Origin: an uncultured Moheibacter sp.
Lineage (GTDB): Bacteria; Bacteroidota; Bacteroidia; Flavobacteriales; Weeksellaceae
Direction: 5' to 3'
DNA length: 6,415 nucleotides
NCBI GenBank assembly: GCA_937875605.1
Contig: CALLXZ010000286.1
Coordinates: 1 to 6,415, forward strand
Part shown: one piece after another, positions 1-6,415 of the stretch
Layout of the letters: each line of letters opens with the position of its first letter
Position numbering within the stretch: the stretch's first letter is position 1
Notes under the pieces: model-generated
Seen by the model: only the letters and a program-made list of their open reading frames with translations
Databases searched by the model: none
What the model was told of the DNA's origin: nothing
Made by a program: the position numbers and the translations under genes

Positions 1-364
1 TACAGGCATGAGGTATTTCTTTGTAGGGCTTAAAACGATTTCCATCAATTATGATGTGTTCCGGAATTACATTGAGTCCGTCAAGCGCATGATGCATAGC
101 AAGAATACTGGCATTTAAAATATTGATTTCATCAATTTTTAACGGATTCACCATAGCAACAGACCATGCAAGCGCTGATTCTTCAATTACTTTTTTTAAG
201 GATTTCCTTCTACTTTCCGAAAGCTGTTTGGAATCATTTATGCCTTCATTTTCAAAATCTTCTTTTAGAATAACAGCAGCCGCAAAAACAGGTCCGGCCA
301 GACAGCCCCTTCCTGCCTCATCACACCCTGCTTCTATTTTTCCTATTAAAAATTGTTGATTCAT
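1..364 (-). CDS. rnhB: Ribonuclease HII, N-terminal part (C-terminus beyond left edge)
   Basis: RNase HII is a cytoplasmic, metal-dependent endonuclease that cuts the RNA strand of RNA/DNA hybrids and starts removal of single ribonucleotides misincorporated in DNA. Reading leftward from the ATG at 364, the frame is open for 121 codons to the window edge, roughly the first 60% of a usual 200-residue protein. Residues 12-26 read [15 protein letters not shown], the family signature with catalytic Asp15 and Glu16 and the GRG substrate loop. NDSKQL at 43-48 and IIIDGN at 104-109, with the third acidic residue Asp107, follow in the expected order. The fourth catalytic Asp would lie beyond the edge. 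Cys14 and Cys21 replace the Val and Pro seen in many proteobacterial enzymes, which from memory is usual in Bacteroidota. A second in-frame ATG at 370 would add only Met-Tyr; the choice between the two starts is uncertain. The gene is divergent from the susC-like gene. The family assignment is secure. Confidence 0.95.
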   Translation of the reverse strand, partial: MNQQFLIGKIEAGCDEAGRGCLAGPVFAAAVILKEDFENEGINDSKQLSESRRKSLKKVIEESALAWSVAMVNPLKIDEINILNASILAMHHALDGLNVIPEHIIIDGNRFKPYKEIPHAC

Positions 365-469
365 ATACATTCATATCAAGTTAAAATTGAAATATAAGTT
401 TAAAGTTTTTTGTTTAGCTGGTTAAATTTATATTAAATTTGTTCTATAAAACATTAAATTCTTTAACAA
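365..469. other. Divergent intergenic region between rnhB and the susC-like gene
   Basis: This 105-bp, very AT-rich gap separates two outward-facing genes and must hold the start signals of both. The rightward promoter at 409-441 is convincing and is listed separately. For the leftward rnhB gene I see only a weak candidate: on the minus strand, TATATTTC at 396-389 resembles the -7 element TAnnTTTG with its last base changed, about 19 nt before the ATG at 370. No TTG lies at the expected distance upstream of it. No operator palindrome of appreciable length and no riboswitch-like structure is apparent. Confidence 0.6.
409..441 (+). promoter_or_regulatory. Bacteroidota-type promoter for the susC-susD-like operon
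   Basis: TTTG at 409-412 matches the -33 element. TAAATTTG at 434-441 is an exact match to the -7 consensus TAnnTTTG recognised by the unusual primary sigma factor of Bacteroidota. The 21-nt gap between them falls within the range reported for flavobacterial promoters (about 17-23). Transcription would then start near 446-450, giving a 5' leader of only about 20-25 nt before the ATG at 470. The consensus is established knowledge; use of this site is inferred. Confidence 0.75.
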
Positions 470-3400
470 ATGAGTACAAAGTTAAGAGGTTTACTTGTGC
501 TTTGCGGAATGCTTTTAGGAGGTATTCTCTTTGCACAAGAAAAGACAGTTACAGGTGCTGTAACTGATCCTTATGGATTTGGAGTACCGGATGCCAGTGT
601 AAAATCATCTTCCGGCGAGGAAGTTTTTACGGATGCAGATGGTAACTATTCCATATCGGCAAATGAAGGTGATGTCTTGACTATCGAGGCATCAGGTTTA
701 GATGTTTCCACTGTTACGGTAGGAACAAGTAACGTTTACAATGCTACACTTCGTGAAAGTGGAGCAATTGAACTAGAAGGAGCTGTAGTAACGGCTTTGG
801 GTATTACGAGAGAAAAAAAATCATTGGGTTATGCAACTCAGGAAGTTGGTGGAGAAACACTTTCAGCTGTTCCAGTTTCTAACTTCGCAGATGCTCTTTC
901 GGGTGAAGTAGCGGGATTAGACATCAAGTCTTCCGGATCTATGGGTGGATCCTCCAATATGATTATCAGAGGTTTCAGCTCATTAGTAGGGAGTAATCAA
1001 GCATTAATTGTAGTAGATGGAACACCTATAAACGATAAAACTTTCAATACTACTGGTCAGGAATCTGGACGCGCTGGATTTGATTATGGAAATGCTGCAA
1101 CAGATTTAAATCCAAACGATATTGAAAATATAAACGTATTAAAAGGTGCGGCCGCCTCTGCTTTATATGGTTCACGTGGGATGAATGGCGTTATTATGAT
1201 TACCACCAAAAAAGGAAAAAGGAAAAAAGGAATCGGTGTAGAAGTCAATTCTAGTTTTACCGTAGGTTCAGTAGATAATGAAACTTTGCCTAAATATCAG
1301 AAAAGATATGGACAAGGATATTCTGAGGATGATGGTTCTTACGCTACAAATGGTTTTTTTGATGAAAATCAGTATAATTTTGGGATGGGGACTCAGTTAG
1401 GAGCAGACGCTTCGTTTGGAGCTGAATTTGATCCAAATTTAATGATTTATCAATGGAACTCTATCTATCCTGATTTATCAACTTTTAATCAGGCAACTCC
1501 ATGGGTTGCCGCAAAGAATGATCCAAATTTCGTTTGGAAAAATTCTACTACTTATGTAAATTCTGCTTCCTTCTCCGGAGGAAACGAAAAAGGGTCATTT
1601 AGAGCCGGTTTTACAAATTATTTGCATGAGGGCAGTTTAGAAAATGCCACCTTAAAAAGAAATACTGTAGATTTTGGAGGAGACTATTTATTATCAGAAG
1701 ACTTAAAAGTTAGTGCAAAATTTACCTACACAAATAACAAAGGGCTAGGTAGGGTAGGTACCGGATATGACAGTTGGAATCCAATGCAGGCTTTCCGTCA
1801 GTGGTGGGGAGTAAACGTTGATATGGTAGATCAACGAAATGCATACTTCCAAACCCGTAAAAACTTAACTTGGAATGCTAACTGGAAAGGAAGTAATTAT
1901 GCCCCTGCTTATTCAGATAATTACTACTGGGTACGTTATGAGAATTTCCAAAACGATTCCCGTGATAGATATACAGGAAATATAGCTTTGGATTACCAAA
2001 TCAATGACTGGTTAAGTGTTATGGGAAGATTTACTCTTGACAATTATACGGAAACTCGTGAAGAGAGAATTGCTGTAGGATCTGCAGGAGATTTTTCTAC
2101 AGGACGTTACAAAATATTTGATGCTGCTGTTTCTGAAAACAATTATGACGTTATGCTAAATATTGACAAAGATTTAACTGAAAACATCAATTTGAATGCA
2201 AACTTAGGTTGGAATCTTCGTGTAAATAAAGAGGTCTGGTTTCAAGGAATTACAAACGGAGGTTTGAAAATCCCCGGCATTTATGCCTTAAACAACTCTG
2301 TTAATCCTTTGACTTCGGATGACATTGATCAATACGATGCTACAATAAAAACAGATGGTCTTTATGCAAGAGCGAGTTTAGGGTTTTACAATACATTCTT
2401 TATTGATGGTTCATTTAGAGCCGATAGATCCTCTTCTTTACCTGTAGCTGATAACAGATATTATTACCCTTCAGTATCCGGAAGTTTTTTATTCTCTGAA
2501 TTAATTGACCAAGATTGGTTGTCGTTTGGTAAACTTAGAGGGGGTTGGGCAAAAGTAGGTAACGCTACAGGAGCTTACCAACTCTACAATACGTATGTGA
2601 TGGGAGCTTCTTTTGGAAGCATCGGCTCTGCAAGTAATCCGGCAACCTTTAACAACGAAAACCTGAAGTCTGAAACTATGGAAGAAATGGAGTTTGGAAT
2701 TGAGATGGGATTCTTAAAAAACAGAGTGAATTTTGATGTAACTTACTACGACAGAACTACAACTGATTTAATTACTCGTGTGAGTAACTCCTCATCAACC
2801 GGATCTCTTTCTTCTTGGCAAAATGCAGGAACTTTATCAAATAAAGGTATAGAAGCTAGATTATCTCTTACTCCTATAAGATCAAATAATTTCACCTGGA
2901 ACATTACAGCTAACTGGGCTAAAAATGATAGTGAAGTAGAAGAATTAGCAGAAGGAATTGATTACCTTGAATTAGCAAGTTTACAAGGAGGTTTATCAAT
3001 AGGAGGACAAAGAGGAGAAGCTTATGGTGTAATTAGAGGTTCTAATTTTGTTTATAACAATGGAAACAAGGTTGTTATAGACGACCCTAATGATCCGTAT
3101 TATGGACAATACGCAATAGCAGAAGACATTGAAGTAATAGGAAATATGAATCCTGAATGGACCGCAGGTATTAGAAATACTGTTACATACAAAAACTTAA
3201 GTCTAAGTTTTTTAATTGATATTCAAAAAGGCGGTGATGTATTTTCATTAGACACTTGGTATGGATACGCTACCGGTTTGTATGACATAACTGCAGGTCT
3301 AAATGATTTAGGAAATCCAATCCGTAATACGATAGCAAACGGTGGAGGTGTAATTCTTAATGGTGTAAAAAGTGATGGAACTCCAAATGATATCCGTGTT

Positions 3401-3724
3401 GAGGCCTTTGATGGATATAATAACCCTTGGGGATATAATGTAGGTGGGGGACGTTCTCCAAACGCCGCCCATGTTTATGATGCATCCTACGTGAAGTTAA
3501 GAAATGTCACTCTGTCTTACTCTTTACCTGAAAGCCTTATAAACAATACATTTATGACTAAATTCACCATTTCAGCTATAGGAAGAAATCTTTGGATCAT
3601 TGATAAAAAAGTTCCATATTCAGATCCTGAAGCAGGTCTAAGTGCTGGGAATGTTCAAGGGTATCAATCAGGTGCTCACCCGACTTTTAGAGAGATTGGA
3701 GCAAGTGTAAAAATTGAATTTTAA
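470..3724 (+). CDS. SusC/RagA-family TonB-linked outer-membrane transporter
   Basis: This is the barrel half of a SusCD complex, importing a nutrient across the outer membrane using energy from TonB-ExbBD. It is 1084 aa, a normal full length for the family. Residues 1-22 form a signal peptide with a hydrophobic core, probably cleaved after LFA so that the mature chain begins with Gln23. Residues about 26-95 form a carboxypeptidase-D-regulatory-like beta-sandwich (VTGAVTDPYGFGVPDASV). A TonB-box-like stretch, LEGAVVTALGITR, lies at about 102-114. The plug domain follows at about 115-248, with MIIRGFSS, ALIVVDGTPI, the family hallmark GAAASALYGSRGMNGVI (226-242) and ITTKKG. The rest is a beta-barrel rich in aromatic residues, ending in GASVKIEF with the C-terminal Phe needed for barrel assembly. 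There is no N-terminal STN signalling domain, so it probably does not signal to an anti-sigma factor. The start is supported by the signal peptide and the promoter 29 nt upstream. The substrate is unknown. The first codon of the susD-like partner lies 12 nt downstream. Confidence 0.96.
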   Translation: MSTKLRGLLVLCGMLLGGILFAQEKTVTGAVTDPYGFGVPDASVKSSSGEEVFTDADGNYSISANEGDVLTIEASGLDVSTVTVGTSNVYNATLRESGAIELEGAVVTALGITREKKSLGYATQEVGGETLSAVPVSNFADALSGEVAGLDIKSSGSMGGSSNMIIRGFSSLVGSNQALIVVDGTPINDKTFNTTGQESGRAGFDYGNAATDLNPNDIENINVLKGAAASALYGSRGMNGVIMITTKKGKRKKGIGVEVNSSFTVGSVDNETLPKYQKRYGQGYSEDDGSYATNGFFDENQYNFGMGTQLGADASFGAEFDPNLMIYQWNSIYPDLSTFNQATPWVAAKNDPNFVWKNSTTYVNSASFSGGNEKGSFRAGFTNYLHEGSLENATLKRNTVDFGGDYLLSEDLKVSAKFTYTNNKGLGRVGTGYDSWNPMQAFRQWWGVNVDMVDQRNAYFQTRKNLTWNANWKGSNYAPAYSDNYYWVRYENFQNDSRDRYTGNIALDYQINDWLSVMGRFTLDNYTETREERIAVGSAGDFSTGRYKIFDAAVSENNYDVMLNIDKDLTENINLNANLGWNLRVNKEVWFQGITNGGLKIPGIYALNNSVNPLTSDDIDQYDATIKTDGLYARASLGFYNTFFIDGSFRADRSSSLPVADNRYYYPSVSGSFLFSELIDQDWLSFGKLRGGWAKVGNATGAYQLYNTYVMGASFGSIGSASNPATFNNENLKSETMEEMEFGIEMGFLKNRVNFDVTYYDRTTTDLITRVSNSSSTGSLSSWQNAGTLSNKGIEARLSLTPIRSNNFTWNITANWAKNDSEVEELAEGIDYLELASLQGGLSIGGQRGEAYGVIRGSNFVYNNGNKVVIDDPNDPYYGQYAIAEDIEVIGNMNPEWTAGIRNTVTYKNLSLSFLIDIQKGGDVFSLDTWYGYATGLYDITAGLNDLGNPIRNTIANGGGVILNGVKSDGTPNDIRVEAFDGYNNPWGYNVGGGRSPNAAHVYDASYVKLRNVTLSYSLPESLINNTFMTKFTISAIGRNLWIIDKKVPYSDPEAGLSAGNVQGYQSGAHPTFREIGASVKIEF

Positions 3725-3736
3725 AAATTTAGACAA

Positions 3737-5179
3737 ATGAAAAAATACATAATAGCAATAGGATTAATTTCCATATTCAGTTGTACAGATGACCATTATG
3801 AGGGTTTGAATGTTGATCCTATGAGCCCTTCAGATGTCCCTCCGACTTTCTTGTTAACAAGTGCTTCTAAAAGTTTGTTTGATCAAATGGTTAATACAAA
3901 TGTAAATACTAATATTTTTAGATTAGTTGCACAATACTGGAATGAAACGACGTATACAGGTGAAACTAATTACGATTTAACAGAAAGAAATATTAACGGG
4001 AGACTTTGGAATGAGCTTTACACGGATGTTTTGTTCGATCTAAAAGATGCAAAACAAAAAATCGCTGATACTCCAGTGACAGGTTCTTTTCCTCAAGAAG
4101 TTAAAGACAATCAAATCGCAATTATAGGTCTATTAGAAGTTTATGCTTGGCAAGTATTAGTTGACACATTTGGAAATGTACCCTACTCTGAAGCATTACT
4201 TGGATTAGAAAACACATTGCCTAAATATGATGATGCTGCTACGATTTACACAGATTTATTAAGTCGCATATCTGCCGACATTGCTTCGATAAATACTTCT
4301 TCAGAATCTTTTGGCTCTGATGATATCATCTATGGAGGTGATTCTTACAAATGGAAAAAATTTGGTGCATCTCTAAAATTAAAACTAGCCATGCAATTAG
4401 CTGATGTCAATTCTTCTGTTTCACAAACAGCAGTTTTAGAAGCTGTAAATGCAGGTTTATTTACTTCAAATGCAGACAATTTTTCTTTGTTCTATCTACC
4501 AACACAGCCAAACAACAATCCTTTATATACAGATTTGGTGTTATCTAATAGAACAGACTTTGTGGCTGCAAATACAATTGTAGACTATATGAATCCATTA
4601 AATGACCCGCGACGCCCTCACTATTTTGCTGAAAATATGGGAGCAGGGGTATTTATAGGTGCTGTTTACGGTAATTCAAGTTCCTATCAATTGAACAGCC
4701 ATGCTGGTGATATACTTCATACACCTGACTTCCCAGGAACATTATTGGATTATGCAGAAGTAGAATTCCTTTTAGCCGAAGCAGTCGAAAGAGGATTTTC
4801 AGTTGGGGGATCTGCTGAAAGCCACTATAATACTGCAATAAGCGCTTCTATGGAATTTTGGGGAGTTTCTTTAAGTGACGCAGCTACTTATTTAGCACAA
4901 CCAGACGTTGCTTATTCTTCTGCTCCAGGAACATGGAAAGAAAAAATTGGTAAACAATTCTGGATAGCGATGTACAATCGTGGATTTGAAGGGTGGTCTC
5001 ATTGGAGAAGACTTGATGCTCCTACTTTAAATATTGCTGCTTTCTCACAACAAAACGTTCCTCATAGATATATTTATCCTGTGGATGAATATACATTAAA
5101 TGGAGAGAATTGTAATGCTGCTGCGACAGCAATTGGAGATGATAAATTGACTACCAAACTATTCTGGGACGTAAACTAA
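3737..5179 (+). CDS. SusD/RagB-family nutrient-binding surface lipoprotein
   Basis: This is the lid and substrate-capture partner of the upstream SusC-like barrel. It is 480 aa and full length. The N-terminus is a lipoprotein signal: MKKY, a hydrophobic stretch, then lipobox IFSC with Cys16 as the lipidated residue. The Cys is followed by TDD, which resembles the acidic lipoprotein export signal that sends Bacteroidota lipoproteins to the cell surface. The body is helical and TPR-like. LNVDPMSPSDVPP (24-36), DTFGNVPYSEALLG (143-156), YAEVEFLLAEAVERGF (339-354) and the C-terminal block VPHRYIYPVDEYTLNGEN (441-458) followed by LTTKLFWD are characteristic of the SusD-like_2 branch of the family rather than classical starch-binding SusD. 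The 12-nt gap to the upstream gene, without a terminator, indicates a single transcript. A strong intrinsic terminator follows about 30 nt after the stop. No residues identify the ligand, and no degradative enzyme is adjacent to suggest one. Confidence 0.95.
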   Translation: MKKYIIAIGLISIFSCTDDHYEGLNVDPMSPSDVPPTFLLTSASKSLFDQMVNTNVNTNIFRLVAQYWNETTYTGETNYDLTERNINGRLWNELYTDVLFDLKDAKQKIADTPVTGSFPQEVKDNQIAIIGLLEVYAWQVLVDTFGNVPYSEALLGLENTLPKYDDAATIYTDLLSRISADIASINTSSESFGSDDIIYGGDSYKWKKFGASLKLKLAMQLADVNSSVSQTAVLEAVNAGLFTSNADNFSLFYLPTQPNNNPLYTDLVLSNRTDFVAANTIVDYMNPLNDPRRPHYFAENMGAGVFIGAVYGNSSSYQLNSHAGDILHTPDFPGTLLDYAEVEFLLAEAVERGFSVGGSAESHYNTAISASMEFWGVSLSDAATYLAQPDVAYSSAPGTWKEKIGKQFWIAMYNRGFEGWSHWRRLDAPTLNIAAFSQQNVPHRYIYPVDEYTLNGENCNAAATAIGDDKLTTKLFWDVN

Positions 5180-5205
5180 AAATCTCATTAATAGAATTTA
5201 AATGT

Positions 5206-5233
5206 AAGAGCCCCGCAAATTGTGGGGCTTTTT
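5206..5233 (+). terminator. Intrinsic (rho-independent) terminator of the susC-susD-like operon
   Basis: AGCCCCGCA at 5209-5217 pairs with TGTGGGGCT at 5221-5229, including one G-T wobble at 5215/5223, around a 3-nt AAT loop. A run of five T at 5229-5233 follows at once. The flanking AAG at 5206-5208 can extend the stem into the T-tract. The GC-rich stem stands out sharply in this AT-rich DNA. It separates the transporter operon from rarA. Confidence 0.93.
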
Positions 5234-5251
5234 ATTGGAACACATTTTCTT

Positions 5252-5263
5252 TAACTTTACAAA
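5252..5263 (+). promoter_or_regulatory. Possible -7 element and leader of rarA
   Basis: TAACTTTA at 5252-5259 matches TAnnTTTG at all but the last position and ends 4 nt before the rarA ATG. If it were used, the message would be nearly leaderless. The nearest TTG upstream, at 5235-5237, is only 14 nt away, shorter than the usual flavobacterial spacing, so the evidence is weak. No Shine-Dalgarno sequence is present. The A-rich ACAAA before the ATG is like the context of the two upstream genes. Confidence 0.3.
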
Positions 5264-6415
5264 ATGAACACACCACTCGCCGAACGTATGCGTCCAAAAG
5301 TTTTAGATGAATTCATCAATCAAAAACATTTGATTGGAGAAAACGCTCCCATACGCATTATGCTAAAATCCGGACACATTGCATCTATGATTTTTTGGGG
5401 ACCTCCCGGAACGGGGAAAACCACCCTTGCACAGATGATTTCCGAACTTTCAAATCGCTCATTTTTTGAATTGAGCGCCATCAATTCAGGAGTTAAAGAA
5501 GTCCGGGAGATTATCGATAAAGCAAAAAATCAGAATTTATTTTCCGGTCAAAGTGCACCTATTTTATTCATTGATGAGATTCATCGGTTCAACAAATCAC
5601 AACAAGACAGCTTGCTGGGCGCTGTAGAAAAAGGATGGATTACACTCATCGGTGCAACGACAGAAAACCCAAGTTTTGAAGTCGTCCCTGCCCTACTATC
5701 CCGTTGTCAGGTTTATATTTTGAAAGCTTTGGAAAGAACGGATTTAGAAGATTTGATTGAAAAAGCCATAACAAACGACGAAATTCTGCGCGAAAAGAAA
5801 ATTGAGGTTAAGGAAACGGAAGCGCTCATCCGTTTTTCAGGTGGTGATGCTCGTAAACTTTTAAATGGATTGGATCTGGTGATTAACAGTTCCTCTGCAA
5901 AAAAAATAAAAATCACCAATGAATCCGTCACCCAAACCATCCAACAAAATCTGGCGATGTACGATAAAAACGGAGAAATGCATTATGATATCATTTCTGC
6001 TTTTATCAAATCCATCCGTGGCTCGGATCCGAACGGTGCTGTTTATTGGCTCGCGCGAATGCTGGAAGGCGGAGAAGATTTAAAATTTATTGCAAGAAGA
6101 TTATTAATTTCTGCTTCGGAAGACATCGGAAATGCAAATCCTACAGCTTTGGTTATTGCTAATAATGCATTTCAGGCAGTCAATACAATTGGTTATCCGG
6201 AAGCGAGAATTATTCTGAGTCAATGTGCTGTTTATCTGGCAAATTCACCAAAAAGTAATGCAACATATGAAGCCATCGGAAAAGCACAACAAATTGTCAG
6301 GCAAACAGGAAATTTACCCGTTCCGCTTCATTTACGAAATGCTCCAACCAAACTCATGAAAGATTTGGATTATGGTAAAGATTATAAGTATGCACATTCG
6401 TATGAAAACAATTTT
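5264..6415 (+). CDS. rarA: Replication-associated recombination protein A, AAA+ ATPase (C-terminus beyond right edge)
   Basis: RarA (MgsA, related to eukaryotic WRNIP1/Mgs1) is a cytoplasmic clamp-loader-like AAA+ ATPase that acts with SSB at stalled replication forks. The frame runs 384 codons to the window edge without a stop; the family is usually about 420-440 aa, so only the last few tens of residues are missing. Visible motifs are the N-terminal PLAERMRPK (4-12), Walker A GPPGTGKTT (46-54), Walker B ILFIDEIHRF (100-109), sensor 1 GATTENPSF (130-138), the arginine finger in LLSRC with Arg147, and sensor 2 GGDARKLLN (193-201). The C-terminal oligomerisation domain includes MLEGGEDLKFIARRLL, SASEDIGNANP, LPVPLHLRNAP and YAHSYENNF. 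The ATG at 5264 is the first after an in-frame TAA at 5252, and PLAERMRP is conserved, so the start is firm. It follows the susD-like gene in the same direction but lies beyond a strong terminator, so it should have its own promoter. No catalytic residue is missing. Confidence 0.96.
   Translation, partial: MNTPLAERMRPKVLDEFINQKHLIGENAPIRIMLKSGHIASMIFWGPPGTGKTTLAQMISELSNRSFFELSAINSGVKEVREIIDKAKNQNLFSGQSAPILFIDEIHRFNKSQQDSLLGAVEKGWITLIGATTENPSFEVVPALLSRCQVYILKALERTDLEDLIEKAITNDEILREKKIEVKETEALIRFSGGDARKLLNGLDLVINSSSAKKIKITNESVTQTIQQNLAMYDKNGEMHYDIISAFIKSIRGSDPNGAVYWLARMLEGGEDLKFIARRLLISASEDIGNANPTALVIANNAFQAVNTIGYPEARIILSQCAVYLANSPKSNATYEAIGKAQQIVRQTGNLPVPLHLRNAPTKLMKDLDYGKDYKYAHSYENNF

Noticed and set aside
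298..328. Cys-containing RNase HII signature ([12 protein letters not shown]) as a novel active-site variant
   Set aside because: The catalytic acidic residues and GRG loop are intact, and the Cys substitutions are, as far as I recall, common in Bacteroidota RNase HII, so this is lineage-typical.
123..359. 78-codon rightward open frame in the left part of the window
   Set aside because: It is antisense to rnhB, whose minus-strand translation shows clear RNase HII motifs. The rightward product has no recognisable features.
365..469. Riboswitch or small RNA in the divergent gap
   Set aside because: The stretch is only 105 bp, nearly all A/T, has no stable stem, and the predicted leader of the susC-like mRNA is too short for a riboswitch.
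1206..1230. A-rich repeated tract (A6GG A5GG A6GG) in the susC-like gene as a programmed frameshift or phase-variable repeat
   Set aside because: It encodes the Lys-rich plug-to-barrel turn found in SusC proteins (TTKKGKRKKG), is interrupted by GG pairs, and the frame continues intact.
4653..4838. 61-codon leftward open frame inside the susD-like gene
   Set aside because: It lies wholly within a well-supported coding region and its product resembles no family I know. It is a shadow frame.
5713..5940. 75-codon leftward open frame near the right end
   Set aside because: It is antisense to the rarA segment covering the region after the arginine finger and sensor 2. It is a shadow frame.

Overview
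The window looks like part of a Flavobacteriia (Bacteroidota) chromosome. The evidence is low GC, a SusC/SusD-type outer-membrane pair, a promoter of the Bacteroidota TTTG / TAnnTTTG type, no Shine-Dalgarno sequences before the starts, and a Bacteroidota-type RNase HII active-site motif. I cannot name the genus from the sequence alone.

Layout: the left edge holds the first 121 residues of a leftward ribonuclease HII gene (rnhB), cut by the window start. A 105-bp AT-rich divergent intergenic region follows, with a well-matched flavobacterial promoter pointing right. That promoter serves a two-gene operon. The first gene is a full-length SusC/RagA-family TonB-dependent outer-membrane transporter of 1084 aa. 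The second, 12 nt later, is a full-length SusD/RagB-family nutrient-binding lipoprotein of 480 aa. A strong intrinsic terminator closes the operon about 30 nt after the susD-like stop. About 30 nt beyond the T-tract, a rightward rarA/mgsA gene begins (replication-associated recombination AAA+ ATPase). It stays open for 384 codons to the right edge and lacks only its last few tens of residues.

How the genes work together: the SusC-like barrel and SusD-like lid are expected to form a 'pedal-bin' complex that captures an oligomeric nutrient at the cell surface and imports it using TonB energy. No glycoside hydrolase, peptidase, sigma/anti-sigma pair or hybrid two-component sensor lies beside them here, so the substrate cannot be inferred from context. 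The two flanking genes are housekeeping genes of nucleic-acid metabolism: RNase HII removes ribonucleotides and RNA from DNA, and RarA acts at stalled replication forks. They have no evident functional link to the transporter.

I found no RNA gene, CRISPR array, insertion sequence or phage element, and no convincing sign of a previously undescribed system. The points worth a second look concern the orphan transporter pair, its promoter region, its surface-export signal, and the very tight spacing between the terminator and rarA.
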